Shown: piece after piece, positions 1 to 7,217 of the stretch
Layout: each line of letters opens with the position of its first letter
Numbering within the stretch: position 1 is the stretch's first letter
Origin: Kiloniellaceae bacterium
Lineage (GTDB): Bacteria > Pseudomonadota > Alphaproteobacteria > Kiloniellales > J153
Direction of reading: 5' to 3'
Length of the DNA: 64,000 nt
Assembly (NCBI GenBank): GCA_021776095.1
Contig: JAJFGO010000085.1
Coordinates: forward strand, 1-64,000
Position numbers and translations under genes: made by a program
Notes under the pieces: generated by a model
What the model was told of the DNA's origin: nothing
What the model saw: the letters and a program-made list of their open reading frames with translations, nothing else
The model's database searches: none

Positions 1-97
1 AGTCGGATATCGGAACCGGCCTGAAGTCAGGCTCGGGATGCACCGCGACATCGGCCCTATACGCCCGCCTCCGCTTTCCGATGATGGTCCGACCCAT
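1..97 (-). CDS. possible start of a hypothetical gene, cut by the window edge
   Basis: An ATG at 97 opens a frame that stays open for 32 codons to the window edge. It begins MGRTIIGKRRRAYRADVAVH and lies 16 bases after the stop of the exporter gene, on the same strand. The product start is basic and I do not recognise it. The only ribosome-site candidate is a weak GGTGG. So short an open stretch in GC-rich DNA could be chance, so this is a tentative call resting on the continuing frame and the operon-like spacing. Confidence 0.25.
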   Translation of the reverse strand, partial: MGRTIIGKRRRAYRADVAVHPEPDFRPVPISD

Positions 98-113
98 TTC
101 GCCACCGATCGCG

Positions 114-1328
114 TTAGCCGATGGCTCCGGAGTGGCCGCGCCCCTCTCTTCGCTCCGCCCAACGCACATAAAGCGCGGCGGTCAGGGCGGTCAGTGACGA
201 CAGCAGCATGATGGTCAGCAGCACATGGGCCCCGTTGTGCGCGGTCAGGATCGCACCGGTGATCGGGGTCAGGGCCGCGCCGGCGCCGACGGTCTGCGCG
301 CCGGTGAGGCCCGCGGCGCTGCCGGCCAGGTGCGGCCGCACGGATAGCGCGCCGGCATTGCTGCTGGGCATGGTCAGGCCGTTACCGATGCCAACGAAGA
401 CCGTCGCGCTGAACAGCAGGCTCACGTGGGTGATGCCGGTCATGAGAAGCGCCAGGCCGGCCAGCAGGCCGGTACAGGCGACGATCCGCCCGGCGATCAT
501 CATGGTGGTCAGGGCGTGGCGCCGGGCGAAGCGGCCCGAGAGGAAACTGCCGAACATGAAACCTGCGGTGATGGTCCCCATGCAGAAGCCCAGCATGGCT
601 GGCGGCATCTCATAAATCGCTGTGGCGACCAAGGGTGCCCCGGCCAGAAATATATAGAAGGCGCCGGTCGAAAACGTGGTGCACAGGGCGTAACCCCAGA
701 AGCGCCGTGCGCGGAACAGCGCCGGATAAGCACGAAACTGCGTCGTGAAGGTCTTCGATGGGGATGTGTTGGTCTCCTCCAGATCGAGCCAGCACAGGGC
801 GAGGGCCGCTAGGCCCATGACGAAGAAGGCGAAGAAACTGGCCCGCCAGCCGAAGGCCTGGTCCAGGGCGCCGCCAAACATGGGGCCCAGCATGGGCGCG
901 ATCGCCATGGCCATGCTGACATAGGCGATGCGGCTCGCCGCTTCCTGGGGCGGCGCCGTGTCGCGGATCACGGCGAGCGATAGCGCCCAGCCGGAAATGA
1001 CCGCGCCCTGAAACACGCGAAAGGCGAGGAAGGCCCAGATATCGCTGGCCAGCGCGCAGCCCAGGGAGGCGAGCGTGAAGACCGCCAGCGCCGCCAGCAG
1101 CACCGGCCGGCGGCCCAGACGGTCCGACATGGGACCCATGATAAGCTGCAGAACCGCGGTGATCGCCAGGTAGCCGGCGATCGACAAGCTGATGAGCGCA
1201 TAGTCGACCTGAAAATCGGCCGCCATGTTCGACAGGGAGGGCAAAAACATGTTCAGCGACAGGGTCGACAACCCAGTCAGTAGAACCAGCGTAAGCAACC
1301 TAGGCGGCGTGGCGGCGGCGTAAAACAT
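114..1328 (-). CDS. Bcr/CflA-type MFS drug exporter
   Basis: This is a 404-residue major facilitator predicted to export drugs or metabolites from the cytoplasm in exchange for protons. The N-terminus runs straight into the first membrane segment (RLLTLVLLTGLSTLSLNMFL). Motif A between helices 2 and 3 reads GPMSDRLGRRP, and the helix order and length fit the 12-helix Bcr/CflA family. I chose ATG 1328 because the open frame extending to 1409 would add a basic, non-conserved stretch that overlaps a terminator hairpin. The gene sits downstream of a leader peptide and terminator on the same strand (1377-1478), so expression is probably controlled by attenuation. The substrate cannot be read from sequence. 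Family assignment is firm; the attenuation is inferred. Confidence 0.85.
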   Translation of the reverse strand: MFYAAATPPRLLTLVLLTGLSTLSLNMFLPSLSNMAADFQVDYALISLSIAGYLAITAVLQLIMGPMSDRLGRRPVLLAALAVFTLASLGCALASDIWAFLAFRVFQGAVISGWALSLAVIRDTAPPQEAASRIAYVSMAMAIAPMLGPMFGGALDQAFGWRASFFAFFVMGLAALALCWLDLEETNTSPSKTFTTQFRAYPALFRARRFWGYALCTTFSTGAFYIFLAGAPLVATAIYEMPPAMLGFCMGTITAGFMFGSFLSGRFARRHALTTMMIAGRIVACTGLLAGLALLMTGITHVSLLFSATVFVGIGNGLTMPSSNAGALSVRPHLAGSAAGLTGAQTVGAGAALTPITGAILTAHNGAHVLLTIMLLSSLTALTAALYVRWAERREGRGHSGAIG

Positions 1329-1376
1329 GTGACCATTTCGGCCGGGGAACGCCCGGCAAGCCCATCGACGATGGGC

Positions 1377-1405
1377 AAAAAAAAGCCCCCGGTTTTGTCG
1401 GGGGC
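1377..1405 (-). terminator. intrinsic terminator in the leader of the Bcr/CflA gene (attenuator)
   Basis: On the minus strand the RNA has a perfect 7-bp GC stem (GCCCCCG paired with CGGGGGC, plus-strand 1385-1391 and 1399-1405) with a 7-base loop, followed at once by eight U (1377-1384). It lies after a leader peptide and about 50 bases before the exporter start. It should therefore stop transcription early unless an alternative fold prevents the stem. Confidence 0.85.
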
Positions 1406-1447
1406 GCATGGGATATCGGTCTGGTTTCCGTTACCGGTCCATGCGCC
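1403..1447 (-). promoter_or_regulatory. candidate antiterminator hairpin
   Basis: In the minus-strand RNA, GGCGCATGG (plus-strand 1439-1447, inside the leader-peptide gene) can pair perfectly over 9 bp with CCATGCGCC (1403-1411). The second arm shares three bases with the terminator 5' arm, so the two folds compete at the edge. A ribosome sitting on or clearing the leader peptide would cover or expose the first arm, which is the usual attenuator logic. The pairing is seen in the sequence; its regulatory role is inferred. Confidence 0.5.
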
Positions 1448-1478
1448 AACTCCCTACCAGGACGACTGCCATTTTCAT
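1431..1478 (-). CDS. putative 15-residue leader peptide of the Bcr/CflA exporter
   Basis: A short reading frame encodes MKMAVVLVGSWRMDR and stops with TAA. An AGGAG ribosome site (1488-1492) sits nine bases before the ATG, and the frame starts about 23 bases after the expected transcription start. Its last codons lie in the first arm of the antiterminator hairpin, and a strong terminator follows. This promoter, peptide, hairpin and terminator order matches ribosome-dependent attenuators. Leader peptides before drug-resistance genes commonly work through antibiotic-stalled ribosomes. There is no run of one amino acid codon that would suggest control by amino-acid supply, so drug or ribosome-stress sensing is the more likely signal. 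The peptide is too short for homology to help. Confidence 0.6.
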   Translation of the reverse strand: MKMAVVLVGSWRMDR

Positions 1479-1507
1479 ATCGAGGTGCTCCTGCGTTCGC
1501 GGAACCT

Positions 1508-1536
1508 ATGCTACGTGCGACGTCGGATCGCGTCAA
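1508..1536 (-). promoter_or_regulatory. sigma-70 promoter of the attenuator-exporter unit
   Basis: The minus strand reads TTGACG (plus-strand 1531-1536), a 17-base spacer, then TAGCAT (1508-1513). The -35 matches the consensus at five of six positions and the spacing is ideal. Transcription should begin near 1500, giving a short leader before the 15-codon peptide. Confidence 0.7.
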
Positions 1537-1574
1537 CGGCCCCGCGTGGGCCATATACGGCGCGCCAAACCACC

Positions 1575-1757
1575 CTATAAGATTCCCAAGCTGCCGCCTT
1601 TGTACCACTTGTCGATCAGCACGAATACAAGGCCATAGCTGGCCAGAGCCGATACGAACAAGAAGCCCAAGGCAAATATACCGCGCCAGTTTCTGCGCCG
1701 GCCTTGAAAGCCGGCCCACCATGACGCCATCCTGATCGCCGGGTAGTCATGAGCCAT
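1575..1757 (-). CDS. small single-pass membrane protein, function unknown
   Basis: This 60-residue frame begins MAHDYPAIRMASWWAGFQGR, continues with a basic stretch and then one clear hydrophobic segment (IFALGFLFVSALASYGLVFV, about residues 27-46), and ends in a short charged tail. The basic segment ahead of the helix suggests an N-in orientation. An AAGG lies close to the ATG and a G-rich stretch lies further upstream, so the ribosome site is plausible but not ideal. It stands alone between the exporter's promoter and the VOC gene, on the same strand. The composition argues for a real small membrane protein, but I do not recognise a family. Confidence 0.5.
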   Translation of the reverse strand: MAHDYPAIRMASWWAGFQGRRRNWRGIFALGFLFVSALASYGLVFVLIDKWYKGGSLGIL

Positions 1758-1892
1758 TACCTTGCCCCCCCTTGGTTACCATCTTGTCCGGGAAGCAGTA
1801 TTCGCCTGAGACCAAGTTGTCTGTGATGCTCGTCACGAAACCGGACTTTATTTTCGGAGAGCCGCAGAGGGCGAAGCGCGCCTGGCGCGGAT

Positions 1893-2297
1893 TTAAGACG
1901 CGGCGGCGCCTCGGTAGGTCGACACCTCGATCAGATTACCGTCCGGGTCGCGGACATAGACCGAGTCGATCGGGCCCTGCGCGCCGCTGCGTGCCATGGG
2001 GCCCATCTCGATCTCGACGCCGCAGGCCTCCAAGTGGACGATCACGGCCTCGAGCGGGGTCCGGGCGATGAAACACAGGTCGGCGGTGCCCGGGCGCGGG
2101 TCCTTGGCAACGATCTCCACGTCGCTGGGATAGGGATGCACGTTGATTTTCTGACGCCCGAAGTGCAGCGCCACCCGGTCGCCCGCAAAGCTCTCGCGCC
2201 GCATGCCCAAGACGTGTTCGTAGAAGCGCAAGGTCGCGTCCACGTCGCGCACAGTCAGAACCAGGTGGTCGAGGCGGTCGATAACGATTCCGGTCAC
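1893..2297 (-). CDS. VOC-superfamily metalloprotein (glyoxalase/dioxygenase fold)
   Basis: The 134-residue product is a single vicinal-oxygen-chelate unit of two beta-alpha-beta-beta-beta modules. Module 1 begins DRLDHLVLTVRDVDATLRFY with the usual metal-ligand histidine (His11). Module 2 ends PDGNLIEVSTYRG, where the glutamate is the conserved C-terminal ligand. A second histidine in NVHPYP may complete the site. Members include glyoxalase I, dioxygenases and fosfomycin- or bleomycin-resistance proteins; nothing here fixes the substrate. The start is a GTG, four bases after the stop of the upstream MFS gene with a GGAG ahead of it, so the two are very likely co-transcribed and may act on the same compound. 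Confidence 0.8.
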   Translation of the reverse strand: MTGIVIDRLDHLVLTVRDVDATLRFYEHVLGMRRESFAGDRVALHFGRQKINVHPYPSDVEIVAKDPRPGTADLCFIARTPLEAVIVHLEACGVEIEMGPMARSGAQGPIDSVYVRDPDGNLIEVSTYRGAAAS

Positions 2298-2301
2298 CGC
2301 C

Positions 2302-3504
2302 CTACTCCGCCGGAACCGGAACCCGGCGCACGCGGCGCCATTCGCCGGGCAGCATGACCGCCGCTAGGGTCGCGACCAGGGCCATGACGGCCAGTAACAG
2401 GAACAGCCAGGTAAACTCCCCGGTGCGTTCCTGAACGTTCGAGACCAGGAAGATCGACAGGGGCGCCAGGCCGAAAGCCAGCACGAACTTCACGCCATAG
2501 ACAAAGCTGTGGTGACGTTCCGGCGTATAGCGCGCGAGCAGCATATTCTCCGCCGGCAGAGCGACCACGCTGAGCAGCACGACGACCGCGGTGAGCGCGA
2601 TCAGGGGCAGGCTACCCAGGGAGGCCACCGCGGCCAAGGCCACGGCCTGCAGAAAGAAGCTCAGCAGATAGACCGGCTTGAGCGGAAACTTGTCGGCCAG
2701 GAAGCCGCCGATGAGCTGAGTGATACCGCCAACCGTGTAGACCCCGGCCACGATCAGGCCGATGCCGAAGGTGCCCTCGCCGGCGATGTCGCGCAGGCGC
2801 AGATCGAAGACCTTGGGGATTGCCGCCTGGGTGGCCTGAAACAACACCCCCATGATGGCCATGGTCAAGAGCAGGATCACGACCGCGCGAACCATGTCGC
2901 CCCGGCTCTCCGGCTTGGCGTCGCGCTGCACGGTCACGCCCTCACCGACCAACCCGGCGTGCACGCAGAACCACAGGGCCAGCCCGGTCACCAACGAGAT
3001 GACACCGGGCAGGATGAAAGCGGCGCGCCAGCCGAACGCGTCAATCAGACCGCCGGCGACTAGGCCGGCACTGGCGATGCCGATGCTGCCGAAAACCCCG
3101 TTGATGCCCAGCGCCTTGCCCCGTGCCTTGGCGCCGCGCACCAGCCAGGCGATGCCAACCGGGTGATAAATCGCGCTGAACAGGCCGAGCGTCGTAAGGC
3201 CGATGAACAGGGCATTCGGCCCCTCGACCAGTCCGCAGGCGATGCTGGACAAGCCGAGACCGAGGTAAAACACGATCATCATGCGGCTGGCGCCCAGGCG
3301 GTCGCCGAGCCAGCCCGCCGGCAGCGCGGCCAGGCCGACCAGCAGCGCCCCCAGGGTCCACAGCTCGATCAACTCGTGATAGGGCCGTTGCCAGACGTCT
3401 TCCAAGGCCAGCACGATCACGAAATAGAACGCCGTGAACATGTGCATGTAGGCATGCCCAAGGCACGAAAAGATGAGCGGCAAGTGCGCCGAGATACGCT
3501 GCAT
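2302..3504 (-). CDS. MFS transporter, fosmidomycin-resistance-like
   Basis: This 400-residue major facilitator starts MQRISAHLPLIFSCLGHAYM and has about 12 predicted membrane helices. The signature LPAGWLGDRLGASRMM lies between helices 2 and 3, and the GHAYMHMFTAFYF segment in helix 1 resembles the Fsr-type branch. I preferred ATG 3504, which has AGGAG ten bases upstream, over the in-frame start at 3570, whose extra 22 residues are basic and lack a membrane segment. The gene is followed after four bases by the VOC gene, suggesting a two-gene unit for export plus chemical modification. Which compound is exported cannot be told. Confidence 0.75.
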   Translation of the reverse strand: MQRISAHLPLIFSCLGHAYMHMFTAFYFVIVLALEDVWQRPYHELIELWTLGALLVGLAALPAGWLGDRLGASRMMIVFYLGLGLSSIACGLVEGPNALFIGLTTLGLFSAIYHPVGIAWLVRGAKARGKALGINGVFGSIGIASAGLVAGGLIDAFGWRAAFILPGVISLVTGLALWFCVHAGLVGEGVTVQRDAKPESRGDMVRAVVILLLTMAIMGVLFQATQAAIPKVFDLRLRDIAGEGTFGIGLIVAGVYTVGGITQLIGGFLADKFPLKPVYLLSFFLQAVALAAVASLGSLPLIALTAVVVLLSVVALPAENMLLARYTPERHHSFVYGVKFVLAFGLAPLSIFLVSNVQERTGEFTWLFLLLAVMALVATLAAVMLPGEWRRVRRVPVPAE

Positions 3505-3710
3505 GACCAGGTTTCTCCTGGCATCCGGTGTACGCCAGCCGCCGAGAACCCGCAAGATGGCCTGGCGCATGGCTGCCCTGCGACGGCGGTATCCGGCCCG
3601 CCGCGGGGAACGTGCCTCAATTTCGCCTCAGAATTGCCCAAACGATAATTCGCATTCGCCCTTTTCCCGCCAAGTTCGGCCGCCAATCTGTCAGGCCTGG
3701 GTGAAGGGAC

Positions 3711-3740
3711 TTGTTCAACGGGAGTACTTGGGTTGAACAA
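3711..3740. repeat. perfect 9-bp inverted repeat, candidate operator
   Basis: TTGTTCAAC (3711-3719) and GTTGAACAA (3732-3740) are perfect inverted copies separated by 12 bases. Centre-to-centre spacing is 21 bp, two helical turns, which fits a dimeric regulator. It lies between the divergent MFS gene (start 3504) and the small gene starting at 3763. A folded RNA is possible but there is no U-run. Confidence 0.5.
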
Positions 3741-3762
3741 ATTGCGCAAACAGAGGAAGAAG

Positions 3763-3927
3763 ATGAGACAGCAGTGCGATATCGAATTGACTCGAACGGC
3801 CGCTGGGGCCTGGTGCGACGAGACCCAGGAACCAAGCCCTGCCGAGGCGCAGATTGACGTCGAGCGAACCGTTTGGGACCCGGAATACCGGAACCAGGTC
3901 CGCGAGCAGTTGCGCGTGGCAGACTGA
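3763..3927 (+). CDS. small hypothetical protein
   Basis: A 54-residue acidic product beginning MRQQCDIELTRTAAGAWCDE. ATG 3763 is preceded by a good purine-rich ribosome site (AGAGGAAGAAG directly before it). The frame could start earlier at a TTG at 3733, but that start lies inside the inverted repeat at 3711-3740. The protein has two cysteines and no membrane segment. It is transcribed towards the Spondin_N gene, with a strong hairpin between the two. No family is recognised; the call rests on the ribosome site, the plausible composition and the flanking signals. Confidence 0.45.
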   Translation: MRQQCDIELTRTAAGAWCDETQEPSPAEAQIDVERTVWDPEYRNQVREQLRVAD

Positions 3928-3978
3928 TCGGCTGAGCGTCCGCTAAGGCTGATCCGGGATTGAACGCGCGCCGGAGCG

Positions 3979-4006
3979 ACCGGCCGCCGAGTACCCGGCG
4001 GCCGGT
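3979..4006. terminator. strong hairpin between convergent genes, probable bidirectional terminator
   Basis: ACCGGCCGCCG (3979-3989) pairs perfectly with CGGCGGCCGGT (3996-4006) around a 6-base loop, giving an 11-bp GC stem. It sits between the plus-strand small gene ending at 3927 and the minus-strand Spondin_N gene ending at 4028. No U-run follows on either strand, so it may work with Rho or as an mRNA 3' end. Confidence 0.55.
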
Positions 4007-4027
4007 GTCAGGTGACTGTCGACGCGC

Positions 4028-4720
4028 TCAGTCGTCGTCGTCGGAATTGTTGAAGATCCGTGTGATCTCGACCTGCATGACGGGATTGCGCCAGTCCTGA
4101 TCGGCCGGCACCAGATCGGCACCCCCGTGGATTCCGTTATGGATGTGGATAAAGCCCTCGGCGCCACCCGCGTCGCGCTGGTTAGAGTCATTGCAGGGCG
4201 GACCCGGAATGAAATCGCACGCTTCGTTGTTGGCTTCGGTGCCCGCGTCATAGGCCGGGGCCCGCGCCGACTGTGGGCCAAACGGCGATGGCAGACGCAG
4301 GCCACGAACCGCCGCGAAAGCGTCGTTCGTCGTCGCTAACATGGCCGCCACGCTCAAACGGCCGGTACGCCTGGAAGTGGTGATCTGAACCACGATCGAT
4401 TGGCCTGGGGGAATCGCCTCGCCGGTTTCGACGGCCAATACCTCTGGATCCAGCTCCGCTTCCTCCGCTAAGAGGGAGGGATTTCCGGTTTCCGCCAAGA
4501 CCGTGAGGCCCTCGCTGGCTTCGCCGCCGATTTCGAACAACGAATAACCTGAGCGATGCGCCACGACCGCCGGCGGGGTGATGACCTGCCCCCTGGTCAG
4601 ATTGGTGATCCGCACCGAATAGGTCCGGTCGCGGTCGCGCGCGGTGGCCGGATCGGCCGCCCCGAACAGCACGCCAGCCAGCGCGAGGCCGAGGCTGACA
4701 GTTTTGAGTGAGACCCGCAT
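4028..4720 (-). CDS. secreted Spondin_N domain protein
   Basis: This 230-residue protein begins with a Sec signal peptide (MRVSLKTVSLGLALAGVLFG, cleavage expected after ADPATA). The mature part follows the bacterial Spondin_N pattern: YSVRITNLTRGQVITPP at the start, then GYSLFEIGGEASEGLTVLAE, and a late HNGIHGGADL segment that in the family binds calcium or supports an adhesive fold. The C-terminus is very acidic (four aspartates). ATG 4720 was chosen over the upstream TTG at 4825 because the signal peptide starts there and an AGGGAG lies just ahead. It is probably exported to the periplasm or surface. It stands alone, and its role in bacteria is not settled. Confidence 0.75.
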   Translation of the reverse strand: MRVSLKTVSLGLALAGVLFGAADPATARDRDRTYSVRITNLTRGQVITPPAVVAHRSGYSLFEIGGEASEGLTVLAETGNPSLLAEEAELDPEVLAVETGEAIPPGQSIVVQITTSRRTGRLSVAAMLATTNDAFAAVRGLRLPSPFGPQSARAPAYDAGTEANNEACDFIPGPPCNDSNQRDAGGAEGFIHIHNGIHGGADLVPADQDWRNPVMQVEITRIFNNSDDDD

Positions 4721-4896
4721 GGTGGATAGCTCCCTTCGAGATGTGATTGCGCGGATGACTTGCGCACTCGACGACATGTCGAGGTCGGCAGTCTGGCCGC
4801 AAGTCGTCACGCGGCGGTCCCGCAAATGTCACGCCGAGGTCGCGCCGGGGCCCGGGCGAACACATTGCCGTGAATCAGGTTTTTTGTGGGGCGCGG

Positions 4897-6381
4897 TCAG
4901 CCCGTGGTCGGCAGGGCGAAACGGAAGCTGGTGCCGACGCCAGGCTCGCTCTCCACTTCGATCGGGCTATCGTGGAGCTGGAGGATGCGCTGCACGATGG
5001 CCAGGCCGAGCCCCGAGCCCTCCAGGCCATCGCCACGGGCCTTCTCGACCCGGTAGAAGCGCTCGAAGATATGCGGCAACTCGTCGCTCGGGATGCCCGG
5101 CCCGCTGTCGCTGATCTGCGCCATGACCCGGCCCTCGCCCGGGATCAGCGACAGGCGGACCCGACCGCCGGTCGGGGTATAACGCAGGGCATTCTCGATC
5201 AGGTTTTCCAGCACCCGTTCAATCAAGGCGATGTCGCCGGTTACCGTTGCCGCGTCGCGCGGAATTTCCGTATCCAGGGCAATGCGCCGGTTCTCCGCTT
5301 CCAGGCGGAATTTCTGCGCCACGTCCTGAACCAGTTCGGCGAGGGAGAAGGATTCGACCCGCAGCGGCGATTGATCGCTCTCCAGCTTAGCCAGTTCGAA
5401 AAGCTCCTCGGTCAGTTGGCCGAGCCGCTGACTGTGCTTCAGCGCCAACTCCACGTAGTGCCGCCGATCGTCGGGCGACAGGCCCTCGCCCTTCATCAGG
5501 ACCGTTTCCAGATACCCCTGCAACGAGGTCAGCGGCGTGCGCAGATCGTGGGAAATGTTCGCCACCATGTCGCGCCGCGCGGTATCCGCCTGGCGCAACT
5601 GGGCGATCAGTTCCACCATGCGCCGCGACATGCGCTCGACGGTCAGGCCCAGGCGATCGATCTCGTCGCCGCGGGCGTCCGGGTGCCAGCCCCTCAGCCG
5701 CAGGGGCTCCTGAAAATCGCTATGCCCGAAGGCCTCGACCGCGGCGGACAGGCGGCGCGGGCGGCGGGTCAGCCAGACGAAGGCCAAGGCCCCGGCGGCC
5801 ACGGCCAGCACCAGCGCCGCCACCGCCACCCCGGCGGCCAGGCGCAGGATGTAGCTGCCCTGGAACACCTGAACCACCGAATCGTAGGCCTCGCCGCCCA
5901 GAACCACATAGAGATAGCCGGCCACGGCGCCGCCATCCAGGACCGGCGCGGCGGAGAAAACCTTGCGCCCAAGCGGGTCGCGCGGGTCGTCGCCGCGGAT
6001 CGGCAGAACCTCGCCCCCGGCCATGAAGGCGGCGAGCGGCGCCAGGTCGATCCGTTCTCGCTTGACCTTACCCGGCGGCGCGGAGAAGGCCAGAATGCGC
6101 CCCTCGGGATCGAGTAGGTAAACCTCGATCGCCGGATTGACGATCATCAGATTGTGGAAGGCGGCCTCCAGGGCCGGGTGATTGATCGTCTCGCCACGGA
6201 CCAGATCGTTCTCGGCGACCAGGCTGGCGGCCAGGGAGCGATGCAGCTTCTGGTTTACCTCCTCCAGGTAAAGCCGCGTGGTGCCCAGGGCCAAGGCGAC
6301 ATAGGACAGGCCGACCGCGCCGATCAGCGCCGCCATAACGGCGACCAGCTTGCCGTGTAGGCTGCGCGGCACCAACCTCAT
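4897..6381 (-). CDS. membrane sensor histidine kinase (HAMP, HisKA, HATPase_c)
   Basis: The 494-residue kinase has an N-terminal membrane helix (about residues 10-35), a periplasmic sensor of roughly 140 residues, a second helix (about 180-205), a HAMP region, and a HisKA domain with the H-box VANISHDLRTPL (His278). The ATPase domain has the N-box (ENLIENALRYTP), G1 (DSGPGIP), F-box (IFERFYR) and G2 (GSGLGLAI). The gene starts with an ATG overlapping the regulator's stop (ATGA), so the pair is translationally coupled. The periplasmic part contains no motif that names the signal. The kinase should autophosphorylate and pass phosphate to the adjacent OmpR-type regulator. Confidence 0.9.
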   Translation of the reverse strand: MRLVPRSLHGKLVAVMAALIGAVGLSYVALALGTTRLYLEEVNQKLHRSLAASLVAENDLVRGETINHPALEAAFHNLMIVNPAIEVYLLDPEGRILAFSAPPGKVKRERIDLAPLAAFMAGGEVLPIRGDDPRDPLGRKVFSAAPVLDGGAVAGYLYVVLGGEAYDSVVQVFQGSYILRLAAGVAVAALVLAVAAGALAFVWLTRRPRRLSAAVEAFGHSDFQEPLRLRGWHPDARGDEIDRLGLTVERMSRRMVELIAQLRQADTARRDMVANISHDLRTPLTSLQGYLETVLMKGEGLSPDDRRHYVELALKHSQRLGQLTEELFELAKLESDQSPLRVESFSLAELVQDVAQKFRLEAENRRIALDTEIPRDAATVTGDIALIERVLENLIENALRYTPTGGRVRLSLIPGEGRVMAQISDSGPGIPSDELPHIFERFYRVEKARGDGLEGSGLGLAIVQRILQLHDSPIEVESEPGVGTSFRFALPTTG

Positions 6382-7085
6382 GCGGCCAGATCGTCGTTGA
6401 ACTTGTAGCCGACGCCCCACACGGTCAGCACGAAACGCGGATTGGCCGGATCGGCCTCGATCTTGCCGCGCAGGCGATTGATGTGGGAATTCACCGTGTG
6501 CTCGTAGCCCAGGTGGCCGCGCCCCCAGACCAGGTCGAGCAGATGCTGCCGGGTATAGACCCGGCCCGGATTGCGCGCGAACTGAACCAAAAGATCGAAC
6601 TCCTTGGCGGTCAGCTCGACCGCGCGGTCGGCGACCCGCACGCTGCGCCGGGCCACGTCGATCGCCAGATCCCCGGCGATCACCCGGGGCTTCTCCCGGG
6701 GCACATCCTTGCCGAGCATTTCGGTGCGCCGCAGGATCGCCTTCACCCGGGCCACCATCTCGCGCACGCTAAAGGGCTTGGTGAGGTAGTCGTCCGCGCC
6801 GATCTCGAGCCCAAGCACCCGGTCCACCTCAGAAGATTTCGCGGTCAGCATCAGGATCGGCGTGTAGTCGACCTCGGCACGCAGGCGCCGACACACTTCC
6901 AGGCCCTCGAGCCCGGGCAACATGAGGTCGAGGATGATCAGATCGAAGCCGCCGCCGCGGGCCAGTTGCAAGCCGCCGAGCCCATCGGAGGCGACCTTGA
7001 CCTCGCAGCCCAGGTCGCCCAGGTGCAAGGCCACCAGATCAGCGATATCCGCGCTGTCCTCGATCACCAGTATTCGATGTGCCAT
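6378..7085 (-). CDS. OmpR/PhoB-family response regulator
   Basis: The 235-residue protein has an N-terminal receiver domain with the acidic pocket (IED near residue 9), the phosphoacceptor Asp53 in LIILDLMLPG, and the switch lysine in LTAKSS. A C-terminal winged helix carries ELTAKEFDLLVQFARNPGRV and the recognition stretch RQHLLDLVWG...TVNSHINRLRGKIE. ATG 7085 was preferred over 7112 because the receiver begins there directly. It is the first gene of a two-gene operon with the kinase downstream. Its target genes are not evident. Confidence 0.92.
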   Translation of the reverse strand: MAHRILVIEDSADIADLVALHLGDLGCEVKVASDGLGGLQLARGGGFDLIILDLMLPGLEGLEVCRRLRAEVDYTPILMLTAKSSEVDRVLGLEIGADDYLTKPFSVREMVARVKAILRRTEMLGKDVPREKPRVIAGDLAIDVARRSVRVADRAVELTAKEFDLLVQFARNPGRVYTRQHLLDLVWGRGHLGYEHTVNSHINRLRGKIEADPANPRFVLTVWGVGYKFNDDLAA

Positions 7086-7217
7086 GCCCCTCACGGCCTC
7101 GCCGTGCCTCAATTGCGCAAGCTGCGCGTACCCTAGGCCTATAGTATCACGAAACTCTCACAACTCTGGGGATGCGGTTATGGCGACGCTACCGGATAGG
7201 CAGTGCGCGCGTTTAGG

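Noticed and set aside
4870-6117. 415-codon plus-strand frame opposite the histidine kinase gene
   Set aside because: The kinase on the minus strand has every catalytic motif. The plus frame is Gln/Arg/His-rich with no domain and no ribosome site.
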